Source: Heligmosomoides polygyrus polygyrus
Lineage: Eukaryota > Nematoda > Chromadorea > Rhabditida > Heligmosomidae
Reading direction: 5' to 3'
DNA: 64,000 bases
Assembly (NCBI GenBank): GCA_947396885.1
Contig: OX377206.1
Span: 5,408,658-5,472,657 of the forward strand
A program made the translations under genes and the position numbers. The notes under the pieces were generated by a model. It was given only the letters and a program-made list of their open reading frames with translations. It was not told where the DNA came from and did not search any database. This document shows positions 19,940-31,000 of the stretch, in pieces; the stretch's first letter is position 1, and each line of letters begins with the position of its first letter.

Positions 19940-20338
19940 CTAATAATCCTGTTCTTCTTCTTCATGAGAGACTACGCCATCGGATTCTTCGCTGGTGTCC
20001 GCCTCCGAACTGCTTGGGGTGTCAGGTGGTGTTAACATCGTCATTAAATAAGCAAGTCTCCATTTGATACTGTCCTCCCAACCGACGGTCTCTCGCTCCA
20101 TCCTGCTCCTCCATTCCTCATGAAGGACTTGGAGAAGGATGTCCATCTCCTCCGGAAGGTCTTCCTCCAGCCAAGGATTGTACCGGGCGGGTGCTGGAGG
20201 CTGACGTCCGTCCGGCTCGTCCTCGTGCTCGTCCGGCTCGGCTTGCAGACCACCTTCATTTTCAAAGTCCGACGGGTGATCCTCGACATCGCTATCGTTT
20301 TTAGAGCCTAACGAGGACTCAGTGTCAGACTCCGACAT
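19940..20338 (-). CDS. Small acidic protein of unknown function, possible retrocopy
   Basis: An intronless ORF of about 132 codons from the ATG at 20338-20336. The product is strongly acidic. An S/D/E-rich N-terminus (SESDTESSLGS, DSDVEDHPSDFE) leads to a central module with Trp and helical heptads (NPWLEEDLPEEMDILLQVLHEEW, then RLAYLMTML). The C-terminus is Ser/Glu-rich and ends EEEEQDY. Composition is protein-like and even, unlike neighbouring chance ORFs. About 35 nt past the stop the minus strand reads AATAAAAAAAAAAG, a polyadenylation signal merging into an A run, as expected for a reverse-transcribed mRNA. No family recognised; a transposon accessory protein is an alternative. Confidence 0.45.
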   Translation of the reverse strand: MSESDTESSLGSKNDSDVEDHPSDFENEGGLQAEPDEHEDEPDGRQPPAPARYNPWLEEDLPEEMDILLQVLHEEWRSRMERETVGWEDSIKWRLAYLMTMLTPPDTPSSSEADTSEESDGVVSHEEEEQDY

Positions 20339-21849
20339 TAGTGAACTTGGTGCAGCTCCAGTCGCACGAGCAAGAACCACTCCTTAAAGGTCGACAAGTG
20401 CGCTACCGTATTCTATTGTTTCATTGTAGCGCGCAATCTGACATCTGCACTGCAAGCGGCTATGCTTCTTTATCCCTCTAAACGTATGCCTATCTAGACG
20501 AACATTTTCTCCGCAATGACTTAAAAACTGCGTAAAATTTTTAATTTTTCAACTCTTTAGGAAAATAATAGGTTGTTGCCGATCTGAAAGCACAATGAGG
20601 GGACATATTTATGGACTAAAAGAGATTTCGCCTTTCAGTTCTCTGAAATGTTGCGATTTTCGTTCGCCTGTCAGCAAAAATTCGGGTTGTGTGGAGAAAA
20701 TGCACACATATCTTCACTTTGCAGTTTCAAGTAAGCAGCATTCGCACTATCAATCAAGCGAAAATCTAGACGACTGCATGGCGCCGTCCTGTTCTGCTGC
20801 ACTATAAAGTTTCAAATTTTTTACAACTTAAATGACTTTAGTTGGATCATATAGTGAGTCTGCTATAGGGTTGACATGAAGATCGAAACAGTGTAGGATA
20901 CTGAAATGTTGCACCTTTGCGCAGGAATTACAAGGGAAGGTCAGTGGTTCGGCTCCCGTGTGATGCAAAATTTTTGCACTTCCTAAGGGAGATCTGCCAC
21001 GACCAGTCAAAGCTTTCTATGTCAGATCGCAGCGGAAACGTTCTCCAGAAAAGATTGTTCAGAGAAAAGTTTGACGCCAAGTACGCCTAAATTTTTGCCG
21101 GTGGTGATCAGAAGAAATGAGTCGAAATCTACTCTCCACACTTCAGAACGAGCTGGTGCCGCTTCTAGTAGAACAGTTGCACAAGGCCCCTTCATCATTA
21201 TAGACTGGGTCGCAAGAAGCTCATTTTCTTGCTTTTTTTTGTTTTTGTTGTATTTTTTGTTGTATTTTTGTGTATTTTTATGTGCGTTATAGATCTACGA
21301 ATGCTCTAGACATGTACAAAGTGGCACAAAAGGGACTGTATAATAAAAAGGAAAACTAAGTAGCGATGTAGGCCTATGAATGATGAAAGGGTCAGGAAAA
21401 CCAAGAAAAGGGAGAGGGAGTGGTGTTTGTTCGAACGTTCGGAAATTGCGGTCATCTGAAGGATTCTACTTCGTAAGGTAGCCCGAGTACATCCTAGTCG
21501 GAGGGGCGCCACTAGAAAAGCGGAACAAATCCAAGCAGTGTGGTCTATCGCGGTCAGCAAGCTGTAAGGAAACGTCGTCGTTCACTTTCAATTCTGCTGC
21601 CATTGTAGAACAGAAATAGTAAAGTGTGCTCCCTTCGCACTAGGATAGACCTAAGACTCCATGACCTGCGACTGGAACTGAAAACGGGAAATGGAGGTAG
21701 AATGGGGAAAAAGGGGGACTGTTCAATGTTCCGCCTGAAGCTGAGGGCCTCCATTGGTTTGCACCGGTTGGAAACAGCCCGCCGGGTTGTGGTGATTGGC
21801 GCTCGCCACGCAAATAGCAGACGCGCTCTGTTCTGTTCCTCGGTAGCAG
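20339..21849. other. No gene recognised
   Basis: AT-rich with short ORFs only. A T/G-rich run lies at 21225-21285. Bases 20890-20960 contain a weak tRNA-like B box (GTGGTTCGGCTCCCG). Confidence 0.4.
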
Positions 21850-22221
21850 ATCTCCTATTGGACGGAGCGGAGCGCGCCGGCTGTGGGAGCGGGGTGGCGC
21901 AGCAATGGCATTCGCTCCGCCTGCCTAATGCTCGGCGTGATGAGCACGATGTCGTCACCGAAGCGAAGACGGTGCAGCTGGCGGCCTTCAGTCTTCACTC
22001 CTATGTCTTTCCATTGTAATTCGCGCATGACGTTTCCGAGAGTGACAATGAAGTGCTGCGGGTATATATGTAGTACCCCCTGGGCAGCCACTATCTTCAC
22101 GTCGATGACGATGTCGTTGTAGAATGGTGAGGTCTTGGTCGTGAATCCACTGTACAGCTCTCGAAGTACTCCCCTGATTTATCTGACCGAAATATTTATC
22201 TACGAGCAGTCTACAACAACT

Positions 22222-22460
22222 TTCTAAGCCCTTGGAGGCTTCAAGTAAGTGTAGGGCGGAAGAAGCTTTCCATAGGCGAGCGTAAAGAGGTTGAAGATTC
22301 CGATGAATAGGCACGTAAAACCGAACAGCTTCACCATTCTGGTCAGCGCGCGATGGAATGGACCCGCTTCCTCAGACTGACCGTATTGGCCCATCACGAG
22401 CTTGCCCACCTTTGCTCCCACAGGAAGGCGCGGAAGAATCTTTCCACCGGCAAAGCTGCC
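22222..22460 (-). CDS. Unidentified ORF with a membrane segment, nested in the RTE relic
   Basis: Inside the interruption of the RTE relic the minus strand has an open frame of about 72 codons ending TAG. It starts with a Gly/Lys-rich part (GGKILPRLPVGAKVGKL), then GQYGQSEEAGPFHRAL, one hydrophobic helix (LFGFTCLFIGIFNLFTLAY) and a Pro/Tyr-rich tail. It looks like the end of a small single-pass membrane protein. No start codon or intron is visible, so it may be a captured or retrocopied gene piece. I do not recognise the family. Confidence 0.35.
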
Positions 22461-22555
22461 TCGTCGGCCTCAGTCGTCCTGTTGGCCACCGTCGCCAAGC
22501 ACTACAAAGCTGCGTCGTCGGCCTCAGTCGTCCTGTTGGCCACCGTCGCCTACCT
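22456..22555. repeat. Tandem duplication, about 49-bp unit
   Basis: Two copies of a unit containing TCGTCGGCCTCAGTCGTCCT followed by GTTGGCCACCGTCGCC, differing by one base near the start (GCC vs GCG). It adjoins the membrane-segment ORF. Confidence 0.85.
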
Positions 22556-22990
22556 CAAACTTGGGTAATTAAACTGATGCACTGAGTAGGAGCGGCCAGA
22601 GTGCGGAGGGCTTCGACGACTGCTTCCGTTTCGACAGAATCGAATCCTCCTTCAGGTCGATGAACGTAAGGCACAACGGCAGCTTGCCGTGTGCTGTACT
22701 CTCGTGAGACTTCATTGAGCTTCGTAATGATGTCCACGTGGTCGACCGTGCTGAATCCTCTCCGAAATTCTGCTTGTTCGCCTGGCTGTCCTTCGTCCAG
22801 GGCTCTGCTGATACTATTCATAAAGACTCGAATGAACAGCTTGTAGGTTACGGACAGCAGGCAGATCGGGGCGATAGTTGCCAATGTCGTGCACGTCTCC
22901 CTTCTTGAACAACAAGACGGTTTTACTGGTATTTCACTGAGATAGAACTTTGCACTCCCGGCAGGTCCCGTGTGAAGAGCCGCGCCAGGG

Positions 22991-23444
22991 TATTGATGAG
23001 CACTGGTTGGAGGTTCTTCTAATATTCAGAAATTTGATATTGTAGTACTCGTAGCAAAAATAATATGCGAACTGTCTGCTTTTGTATTTCGCCCATTTTT
23101 CGTTTTTGTTGATGATTGCACACGAGTCAACTTGGGCAATCAGCTCGAAATTTGGACGACCTTGTAACGCCCGAGATCAGCCACTTTTGCTCAATAGGTT
23201 TTCAATAAGCTTGTACAAACCGAACGCACATTTACGATTTTTTCTACGGGGTTTTGAATCACTATTTGATTTGTTCTAAAAATGCACTGAAATTTACTAA
23301 TAAAAGGCCCTTAATGTAAGGAATGTAAAGCACCGGTTCCTATTCATCGTAGCCAACTGGCCAATCCCACATAGGTGTCTAACTGTTGTTTACGATTGAA
23401 GGCAACTCGAGGAGTCTTCAGCTGACGTGTTTCGACACTCTGAT
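22991..23444. other. No gene seen
   Basis: AT-rich, no repeat or exon recognised. Confidence 0.4.
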
Positions 23445-23732
23445 CTACGGGCAGCCCTCGCCAACAAGTGTGCTCCAGCCGCCACTCACGTCAACAACGT
23501 ACATATTTCGTAAGGACGGCACGTCGAAAGACTCGGCCAGAGGATCATTCTTCGTCATTTTGTTGCCATAGAAAGTGAGTCCATCTTGTTCTACGATTCC
23601 TCGGAGTTTGTCCATAAGAATTCTCTTGAAGTTTTCAGAGTTTTCTTGAATCGGTGGGGAACTAATATCATTCAAGAGCAAAAAACCATTCATAGTTGAA
23701 TTCCGAAAATATGGGAATAGAGAATAAGCCAT
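23445..23732 (-). CDS. Unrecognised ORF, possible exon
   Basis: A 95-codon minus-strand frame from an ATG, open to the stop side. Composition is balanced (NENSENFKRILMDKLRGIVEQDG, DPLAESFDVPSLRNMYVVDVSGGW). It is not part of any repeat recognised here. It could be a single-exon gene, an exon or chance; no domain identified. Confidence 0.25.
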   Translation of the reverse strand: MAYSLFPYFRNSTMNGFLLLNDISSPPIQENSENFKRILMDKLRGIVEQDGLTFYGNKMTKNDPLAESFDVPSLRNMYVVDVSGGWSTLVGEGCP

Positions 23733-24889
23733 TTTTTAACGATTTCCAAGGTATCCGTCAGGATTTTTAGCCATCCAGGGAACCTGGAAATTTCGGTTTT
23801 TGGAGAGTAATGTCCATGAGTACTTGTCAGTCACAATATGACCCAGTTAATTGACTCTTCGTTAAGCAGCGGCAGACGCCTGTTCAACCTCCTGCACATT
23901 CCTTATTAACCGAGTTCTGCCCCTCATTACGACGCTCACCTTCTGCTTTTTCTGGACAACCTTGTGAGGTATCAAATCTAGAAAGAATGCTAAGAACTGG
24001 CAACTCCGAGCGACTATCGGCTCGGAAGGGTTACCTTGTACCCAATGGTTATCCACCTTGGTAAGAAGGCGGATATATGTCCTACTGCCTCAGAAATGGC
24101 CTTACTCAGTTTACCGTACGGGTAGAACACAGCAGTGCTGTTAAAAATTTCTCGTTTCGTACAGCACAAAGTGTTGAATAGGGCGGTATTATATACACCC
24201 CCCCCCCTCTCTACGCGATATTCCTGGGACATTTTGTGTCTCTCCATAACGTAATGGAAAAATCTAGGATTTCCAGGAGACTTCCAGGAGAAAAGGAAAT
24301 GATAGATAGCGCAGGTTCTACAAAACGAAGCATAACTCACTCGATGTGCGCTTGTTCTTTTAAAGGTGTCCCGCAACGGTGACTATAGGATACACTGGAT
24401 AAATTTCCAAATAGTCACTGTTTAGTTTATGCAAGACATACGACGAAGTTGGGCAGGGTCATTTAAGTGCAGACATTTAATCGAATTTTTAGAATTTTTC
24501 TTCTACTGTCTCTTTTTTTTATGGAAAAAAATTCCAAGATTTGTTCACATCCCAGTCCCGGCTTTGGCGCGGTGTCATGGTGCTTTGAAAATCGTACTTG
24601 AACATGGCTTCAATACCAGGTTACTCTATTTAATTCTGATGATATTTGATTTTCTTGTCTATTACTGCTTTAAGGCGTGCCAGGTTATAGTCTAGCTGTA
24701 CCACACCGCAAAACTATTTTGACCTCCTAAATCGATCCGTGTTTCCATCAGCACAAACTTGCAAAGTGCGGTCATGAAAATTGATATCGAAAGCTGCTGA
24801 AGCCATTCAGGACGATGGACGATTTCGAAATCATGTGATCCAAGTTTTCCGTTCTGTTGCATGAAATATTTTCGGTTTTTTTTTTTCAG
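23733..24889. repeat. Upstream flank of the duplicated 5' module, copy P1
   Basis: Bases 24290-24889 align with 27060-28043: CAAAACGAAGCATAACTCAC / CAAAACGGAGTATAACTTAC, ACATTTAATCGAATTTTTAG and CATGTGCTCCAAG-type segments in the same order. This shows tandem duplication including the putative promoter. A C10 tract lies at 24198-24207. Confidence 0.65.
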
Positions 24890-25950
24890 GTTATGAGTCG
24901 TGAAGAGTCAGCACCTGCACAGCATCAGCCAATGCCAGAGAAGGCCTTATCGGTGTGAGTAATTTATTCTTCAGCTTTTTTGTAATGTTTCTTAACTTTT
25001 GTTTGTGTTGAAACAATTCCTGTTCCAAGAGGAGACTGGGTGCCTGAACTTACGAATGTGAAGTCAAATTTGAATTCCGACAAACTTCGAAATTTCGCCA
25101 CACTGAACATAATGCGAGTAGTTTCGAAAAGTGAAGCTTGTTCTGAAGGGGCCCAAGTCTTCCAGACATCTAGTGTGTAGAAAAAAATAGTGTTGCAAAA
25201 ATATTGTAATGCCGAGGAATCAAGCATCTGGCCCCGCGCCTAAGGCACTATTTTTCACTCTAAGTTCTCTCTTCGTAAAAAACCAGCATTTTCTACGTGT
25301 GTTCGTGTTTCTGTGCCGAGCGAGGTTGTAAGGAGGATCAATTTACTGAGCGCTTCAGAGACCTAAAAGTGGTTCATAACTTTAGATTTTTCACCTACCT
25401 GACCGAACGCTTCCTCACCCCCTCCCTTCATCCCGATGTCGTCCTTGTGTGTTAAGGACTAAGGAAGTGTGGAACGGCACAGTATGTATGTGTCAGTCTC
25501 ACGATTACAAACGTCAGAGATCAGTACCAGTTCACCGTAACTTCATTGTGCGTCGCCTAAAAGCGTGGTTGGTGCAAGCCGTGGGGGGCCTTACACCTAA
25601 AAGCTTTTCGTTCTATTTTTGTTGTTTGTCGTCTATAACCACTAATATGGTTCATTCGTTCCGATCTTGTCCTTAAGGTATTTTGTTTCGTTTTCGTGGA
25701 TCTTCAAGATCCACGCATAAATGACTAACAAATAGTGAATAAAAAACAAATAATTGATAGTTTTTCGACAATTTGCCAGGATTTTATGGACTAAAGTGAA
25801 GGTGGAACCTCCCCCCCCCCTTCGCATACTTGCACCATGTGCCATCTTCTCGTTTCGACGTTTAGCCTCAGCCTCATGAAGTGAGCCTGTTTCAGAGGCA
25901 CCGTTGATATCAGACGCGAAAACCTAACAGCAGAGGTGGTCACCATCGAG
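24890..25950 (+). CDS. Duplicated gene family, 5' exons only (copy P1)
   Basis: Exon 1 (24890-24954) follows a T-rich TTTTCAG that would serve for spliced-leader addition, with the ATG at 24893 three bases later. It encodes MSREESAPAQHQPMPEKALS. Exon 2 (25896-25950) continues in phase (VGTVDIRRENLTAEVVTIE) and ends at a GTAATT donor. Both exons pair one-to-one with 28044-28108 and 28930-28984 of the long copy. No downstream exons belong to this copy before the next copy starts. Either the gene is truncated, or this is an alternative 5' end of the long gene. Function unknown. Confidence 0.5.
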
Positions 25951-26002
25951 GTAATTGTTCCGGTTATTTGTTGTTGTTGTTACTACCTTGAACACAAGGA
26001 AA

Positions 26003-26113
26003 GTGGCCTATCCGGGGTAGGAAACCGCGTAGAAAGGTCCTCCTTTAGGCCTGCTCAGAATTTCACCCTCGAAAAGGCAGAGTGAAGTGTCTCCCCCCCC
26101 CCCAATAGGACAA
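26003..26113. repeat. Possible small MITE with poly-C end
   Basis: GGCCTATCCGGGGTAGGAAAC at the left and C11 (26093-26103) followed by AATAGGAC at the right look like degenerate ends of the poly-G MITE family. The left part recurs at 29937-29990. Confidence 0.35.
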
Positions 26114-27059
26114 ATTGCTGTGATCTTCAAAGATGGCTCAAAATACCTGCATTCAAATCTGTAGTGTTATCCGTTTCGAAACCCTGTTTTCATCGCTTCA
26201 CATTATGTTTATGATCTGGATAGATTATGGAATTCTTTGATGGCTCAGGTTCTGATGGTGAATGTATACCAGAAACGATACTGGGTCGGCGACCACTTTT
26301 TGTCGGAAATATCTCTGCAACTTTTCATGATGAAGCTATTAAGCCATGATCGGTTCTTGGACAAAATGGCCTCTTACATTCCAATTCTGGCCTAGACGTT
26401 GAATTATGTAGTTGGAAGCTGCTCTCATTCATGGCGCGAAAAACGCTCCACACTTGAATTTCGAAAACGTATCTCTCAACAAGGAATGCAGGAGAGAGTA
26501 AGCCACTTTTCGCGACATCTCCCGAGCATCCCTTTGGTTTGCTGGACATCTAGGGAACTTTGCTAGACATCTGAGGGTCTGTCCATACTTTGCAACCGCA
26601 GCTATGGACTCGCTCGTGCAATGCATGCGGATTGATTGATGCCGAGCATTCGCTCAGCAAAGTCGATACGCATGTTTTACCCGTGTAACTCTGTCGCTGC
26701 TGTCGCGAAATGTGAATAGGTCCTAAGGCAATTTCGATTTTTTTTTTGGTTATAACTGTCGCGCGTAGTTGTTGTGTTGTGTGTCACAAGTTGACACGGC
26801 TAATTCGCCCTTGATTATGCAGCGACAGACGCCTGGAGGTAACCTCCCGCGCATACCATGTTAACAGGGTGGTGCTTCTCATTGTGATGACGGTTTGCGA
26901 TTTCTGAAACACATCTAATCGAGCATGAACCGATGGAAAGGTAAAACTGCGAATTCCCAGAAAGGTCGTATAGGCACAATCGCAATACACCTGTGGTATT
27001 TAGGATGTCCTCATAACGAAATAGAGGAAGAAGAGTAACGTCAGGGTGTTTACGAGACT
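26114..27059. other. No gene seen apart from one MITE
   Basis: Contains the MITE at 26575-26723. Short ORFs at 26325-26626 show no family signature. Confidence 0.4.
26575..26723. repeat. MITE, family GGGCCTGTTCATA, diverged copy
   Basis: Left end GGGTCTGTCCATACTTTGC and right end GTCGCGAAATGTGAATAGGTCC are diverged terminal inverted repeats of the family best seen at 60203-60420. Confidence 0.55.
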
Positions 27060-28043
27060 GTGTAACGGCAGATGGAGTAGGTTCAACAAAACGGAGTATA
27101 ACTTACTCGTTGTTTTGCGCTTTTAAAGGTGTTGTGGGCGCTTTACACTGGAATGAGCTATTTTCGGATTATCGATTCGGACATCCTGGTCCGAGTCATC
27201 CGAAATTGGCCGTGTCCGAATCATTCAAAAATCCGTGGTTCGCGAAATCGCCGTCATCCGAATCATCTAAAAATCCGGTCGCAGGTGTCATCCGAATCAT
27301 CCAAGTATCCAAAAATTTGGTCGGATACAATGTATAGTGGGCACAATGCGTGTTAGGAGAGTGGTGCACTATTGTGAGGACGCGCTTTCTTCATCATTTT
27401 TCTCTCTAAGGTTTCACATTCTGGCTGAATCCTAGCGCTGAGGATGGATCGCGCCAAGGAAAGCACGGCATGTTGTTTTACCGTATGGTGTACAATGAAG
27501 AAATCCCCTCTTAGGAAGAACCCCCCCCCCTCCCCGGCTAACGCGCATCACGCCCGCAATGGCGGACTGTGGGATGCTCCGGGTAAATTGCAAAATAGCC
27601 ACTGTTTGTATATGCCAGACGAAGCTGATGAGAATCATTTAAATGCACACATTTAATCTATTTCTGAATTTTTCCTCTGCTGTTTCTTTTTTTGGGAAAA
27701 AGATTCGAGATTTCCTCATGTCCCAGCCCCTGTTTTGTCGCGGCGTCATGATCCTTTGGTAGTCGTATTTGAACATGGCTTGTACACCCCTCTATTTAAC
27801 TTTGATATTCGTTTATTACCGCTTTAAGACGTGCCACGTTATGGGTTATGGACTAGCAGTACCGCGCCGCAATATTTTGACCTTCCAAATCGATTCGCAT
27901 TTCGGTTAACACACAATTTTAATGCGATGTGACGAAAATCCATATTGAGGGCTGCTAAGCTATTCTGGGGCGATAGAAATTTTTGAAATCGTGTGCTCCA
28001 AGTTCTCCGTTTTGTTGCATCAAACATTTTCGGTTTTCTTCAG

Positions 28044-31000
28044 GTTATGAATGGTGAAGAGCCAGCACCTGCACAGCATCAGCCGATGCCAGCGAAGGCC
28101 ATGTCGGCGTAAGTAGTTTATTTTTCAGCTCTTCTTTATTATTTCTGCACTTTTGTTTACATCGAAACAATTCCTGCTCCAGATGGAGATGGATGTCTGA
28201 ACTTAGGAATGTGATGTAAAATCTGAGCTCCGATAAGCTTCGAAGTTATGCTACACTTTGCAGAAATAACTGTAGTTTCGAAAAGTGAAGCTTGATTACT
28301 TCGTAAATCTTCACCCTTGAATTGGTAGAGAACTATGATCCACTTTTGCAAAGTCGTTGAACAGGGCTGATAGGGCTACAACCTCACAAGGCAATACCTT
28401 CCAAACATTTTGTATGCGAAATTATTGCAATGTAAAAGAATCATCTGACCTTGCGCCCATAAAGCAGTATTTTTGGGTTTTTCTTTGTCGGTGCTGGAGA
28501 AGTGTCGTCATGTGAGACTGTACAATTCCAAGGTCGCGCACTAACTCGGTAGGTTCAAGAATTTCGTGAAGATGGAACATACCTTTCTTCTATTTGAAGG
28601 GTGGAGAAGGAGTTTTGTAGAGGTACTCGTTTTCGTTGTATAGGCATACATCTGAACCCCTTGAAATGAGAAAGTCAAGGTAAGGCATTAAGAATGTTTT
28701 CCCATTTAGTAAGTCTCGATTTAGATGGTATGAAAGACCGTTTGCAATTTATGTTCCCTAATTAACACACGATCTATTTAACAGACTCAGATCTGACGTT
28801 TTGGGTAGGAAGGGTGTCGTTTTAGGATAAGCCTCGATCTACATGCTTCTGATTGTGGCTCGGTGTACCTGTCTTGTTCTTTAATTTAAACAACGTTCAC
28901 CGATTTGAGCATCGCTATTGACGTTTCAGGGCCACGTCCGTGGATATCAGAACCGAGAATGTAGCAGAGGTGGTCAGCGTTGAGGTAACTGTTCCAGTTG
29001 TAAATTACTGTTGTCACTTTCTTGTTTTGGTTTAGTTTTCGCTCCAATCGCTACGCGGCGTGGTGTCATATAATGAAATTTGCCAGCGTTGATCAGGCCG
29101 CGCGACCTAATCGATACTGCTATTTTTCATTATGACACGACGAGCGGCGAATGGGGTATATACAGGAGAGCCAGAGGAAGACAGATGATGTGAGCTAGTC
29201 TACACACGGTGAAGCAAGCCTGGCAGTTCTGTGTGAACTGCTGTTTGAGTACCCCGTGTTTGATGGATGTTTCAGAAAAGTTGTCCGTGAGGTTCGGAAT
29301 AAACTAATTTTCCGGCCTCAAACAAAAAACGCTATTTTTAAAGAAGCCTTAGATTCTTCGTTGTGTGAGACATATGGTCCGAACACGCTTTGGTTCCATC
29401 CTGGTAAGTCGGAGGGGGAGACAAGCAGCGCTGCCGTTGGAAAAGTGGCTTAATAACAAATGAAATGGTCCCTCCTGGTTAGGAAACTGCAAAAGATCCT
29501 CTTGTAGGCGCGTTCGTCGTCTTTGTGGGGTGGTCCACCATTAGCTTTGTGGCGGATGTGGAAAAGAGTGAATGAGGTTACCAGAAACTCTGTCGCTGGG
29601 AAACCTCGGATGTAATTCGTTTTTAACCTGTTGGAGAACCCCAGGTTCAGAAGCAAATCTTGGGCTGGGGGCTTTTTTCATTAATGAATTAACGGCAAAT
29701 TTTGTACGGCTGTAGAGGAGATCAGGAGGCAAATCAGTTTCTTTTTCTTTTGAACAAAAACTGATTCAGTACCTTTTCCGACAACATTCAACTACATCCC
29801 GCCGCTTCTTTTGGTTTACTCATATAAGCAGTTCACACATTCTTGACAATACATGCAGCAAAAGGAAATCATGACGACAACAAGAATCAGCGTCATAGAA
29901 TTCAATGTTAGAAGAGCAAATTAAAAACGAAGAGAGTGGCCTATCCCTGGTAGGAAACTGCACCGAAAGTTCCCCTTATAGGCCTGCTCAGTGTGTAGCC
30001 CCTGATAAATAGTTCCTACAACTTACTCGTACAAGGGAACTGCTTTAACGTAGATCATCAAGCAGTCAATAAAGGCAGACAGTGAGTGCAGTACATAGTG
30101 CATTGTTCGCTAGAAGAGATGATTCCGACTACAGATTTGCTGTAAAAGTGTTAAAATCGACGGCAACGAGTCCCATTGTGGGAGTCATAATGCATTCCAC
30201 TTCCACTTTATATCATCAAGATTATTTACATGCTTATGGTGGTCAGCCGATGAATAACATTTTGTTCTTCTGGGACAAATTCGCTGACCCCGAAGATACG
30301 GAATGCTTGACTGGCCTGGTAGGGACCCGAACTGTAAATCGTGCCGCACACAACATCCGGTACATCCGCCGACTGCGCATAACGTGCCCAGATGTAATTA
30401 CGGTGATAGGAAAGAGCATTTTCAGGTGAAGAGCTGGAATAGTGTGAAGAGGACAAGAGATCCCTTTGATCCTCCCGGCGTGCAGTTCTCCAAATATGGC
30501 TGGAAGAGGATAGTGAATGACGAGCCTCACTGCAACGGCGACATGTTTGACGTAAGTCGATATCTATTATCCATCTGTGTGGTTACTTTTTTCCTTCTCG
30601 GTCACCTTCCGACACGGTGAGCTGAATTGCTAGACAAGAAGGGTGTACACTATACACTGTTTTATTTCATTAGATACTTATTAGGGAAGGGTTTCACCTC
30701 CCGTGGGAATTCAAGTCGAGACCAGGATCATTAGAAAGAGCTCGGAATGCTGATTAGTCTGTAGTTGTCAAAATTGCAAAATGAAATTCCTGAGCGAGTT
30801 ATGACCTGCCGAAATCGCGGGGCCTCACCGCAGGGTGGCTGTGCGACACACCTGGCACGAGGGTGGTGAGTCATCGGGTTTCCGTAAGAATGACCCGCCG
30901 GCTGCGGCAGTGGCGCATAGGTAGTGCTCCTGCTGATCAGGTGCGACGTCGTTGGTTCGGTTACCGTTGCGCCGGTTTTCTGCAAATCATAATTTATCTT

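Larger units (their letters stand above)
21850..22990 (-). pseudogene. Decayed RTE-clade LINE, reverse transcriptase fragment
   Basis: Minus strand. From about 22884: a segment resembling RPICLLSVTYKLFTRV, then GQPGEQAEFRRGFSTVDH, then DSVETEAVVEALRTL. After an interruption: LRELYSGFTTK (about 22165), NVMRELQWKDIGVK and a degenerate active site LRFGDDIVLIT, where the family has FADD. Order and spacing are those of RTE-type reverse transcriptase, but several frame changes and an inserted segment (about 22215-22555) break it. It is unrelated in sequence detail to the intact RTE copy at 57641-58976, so it is an older, different lineage. Confidence 0.7.

Noticed and set aside
21624..22019. 131-codon plus-strand ORF
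   Set aside because: Antisense of the decayed RTE relic.
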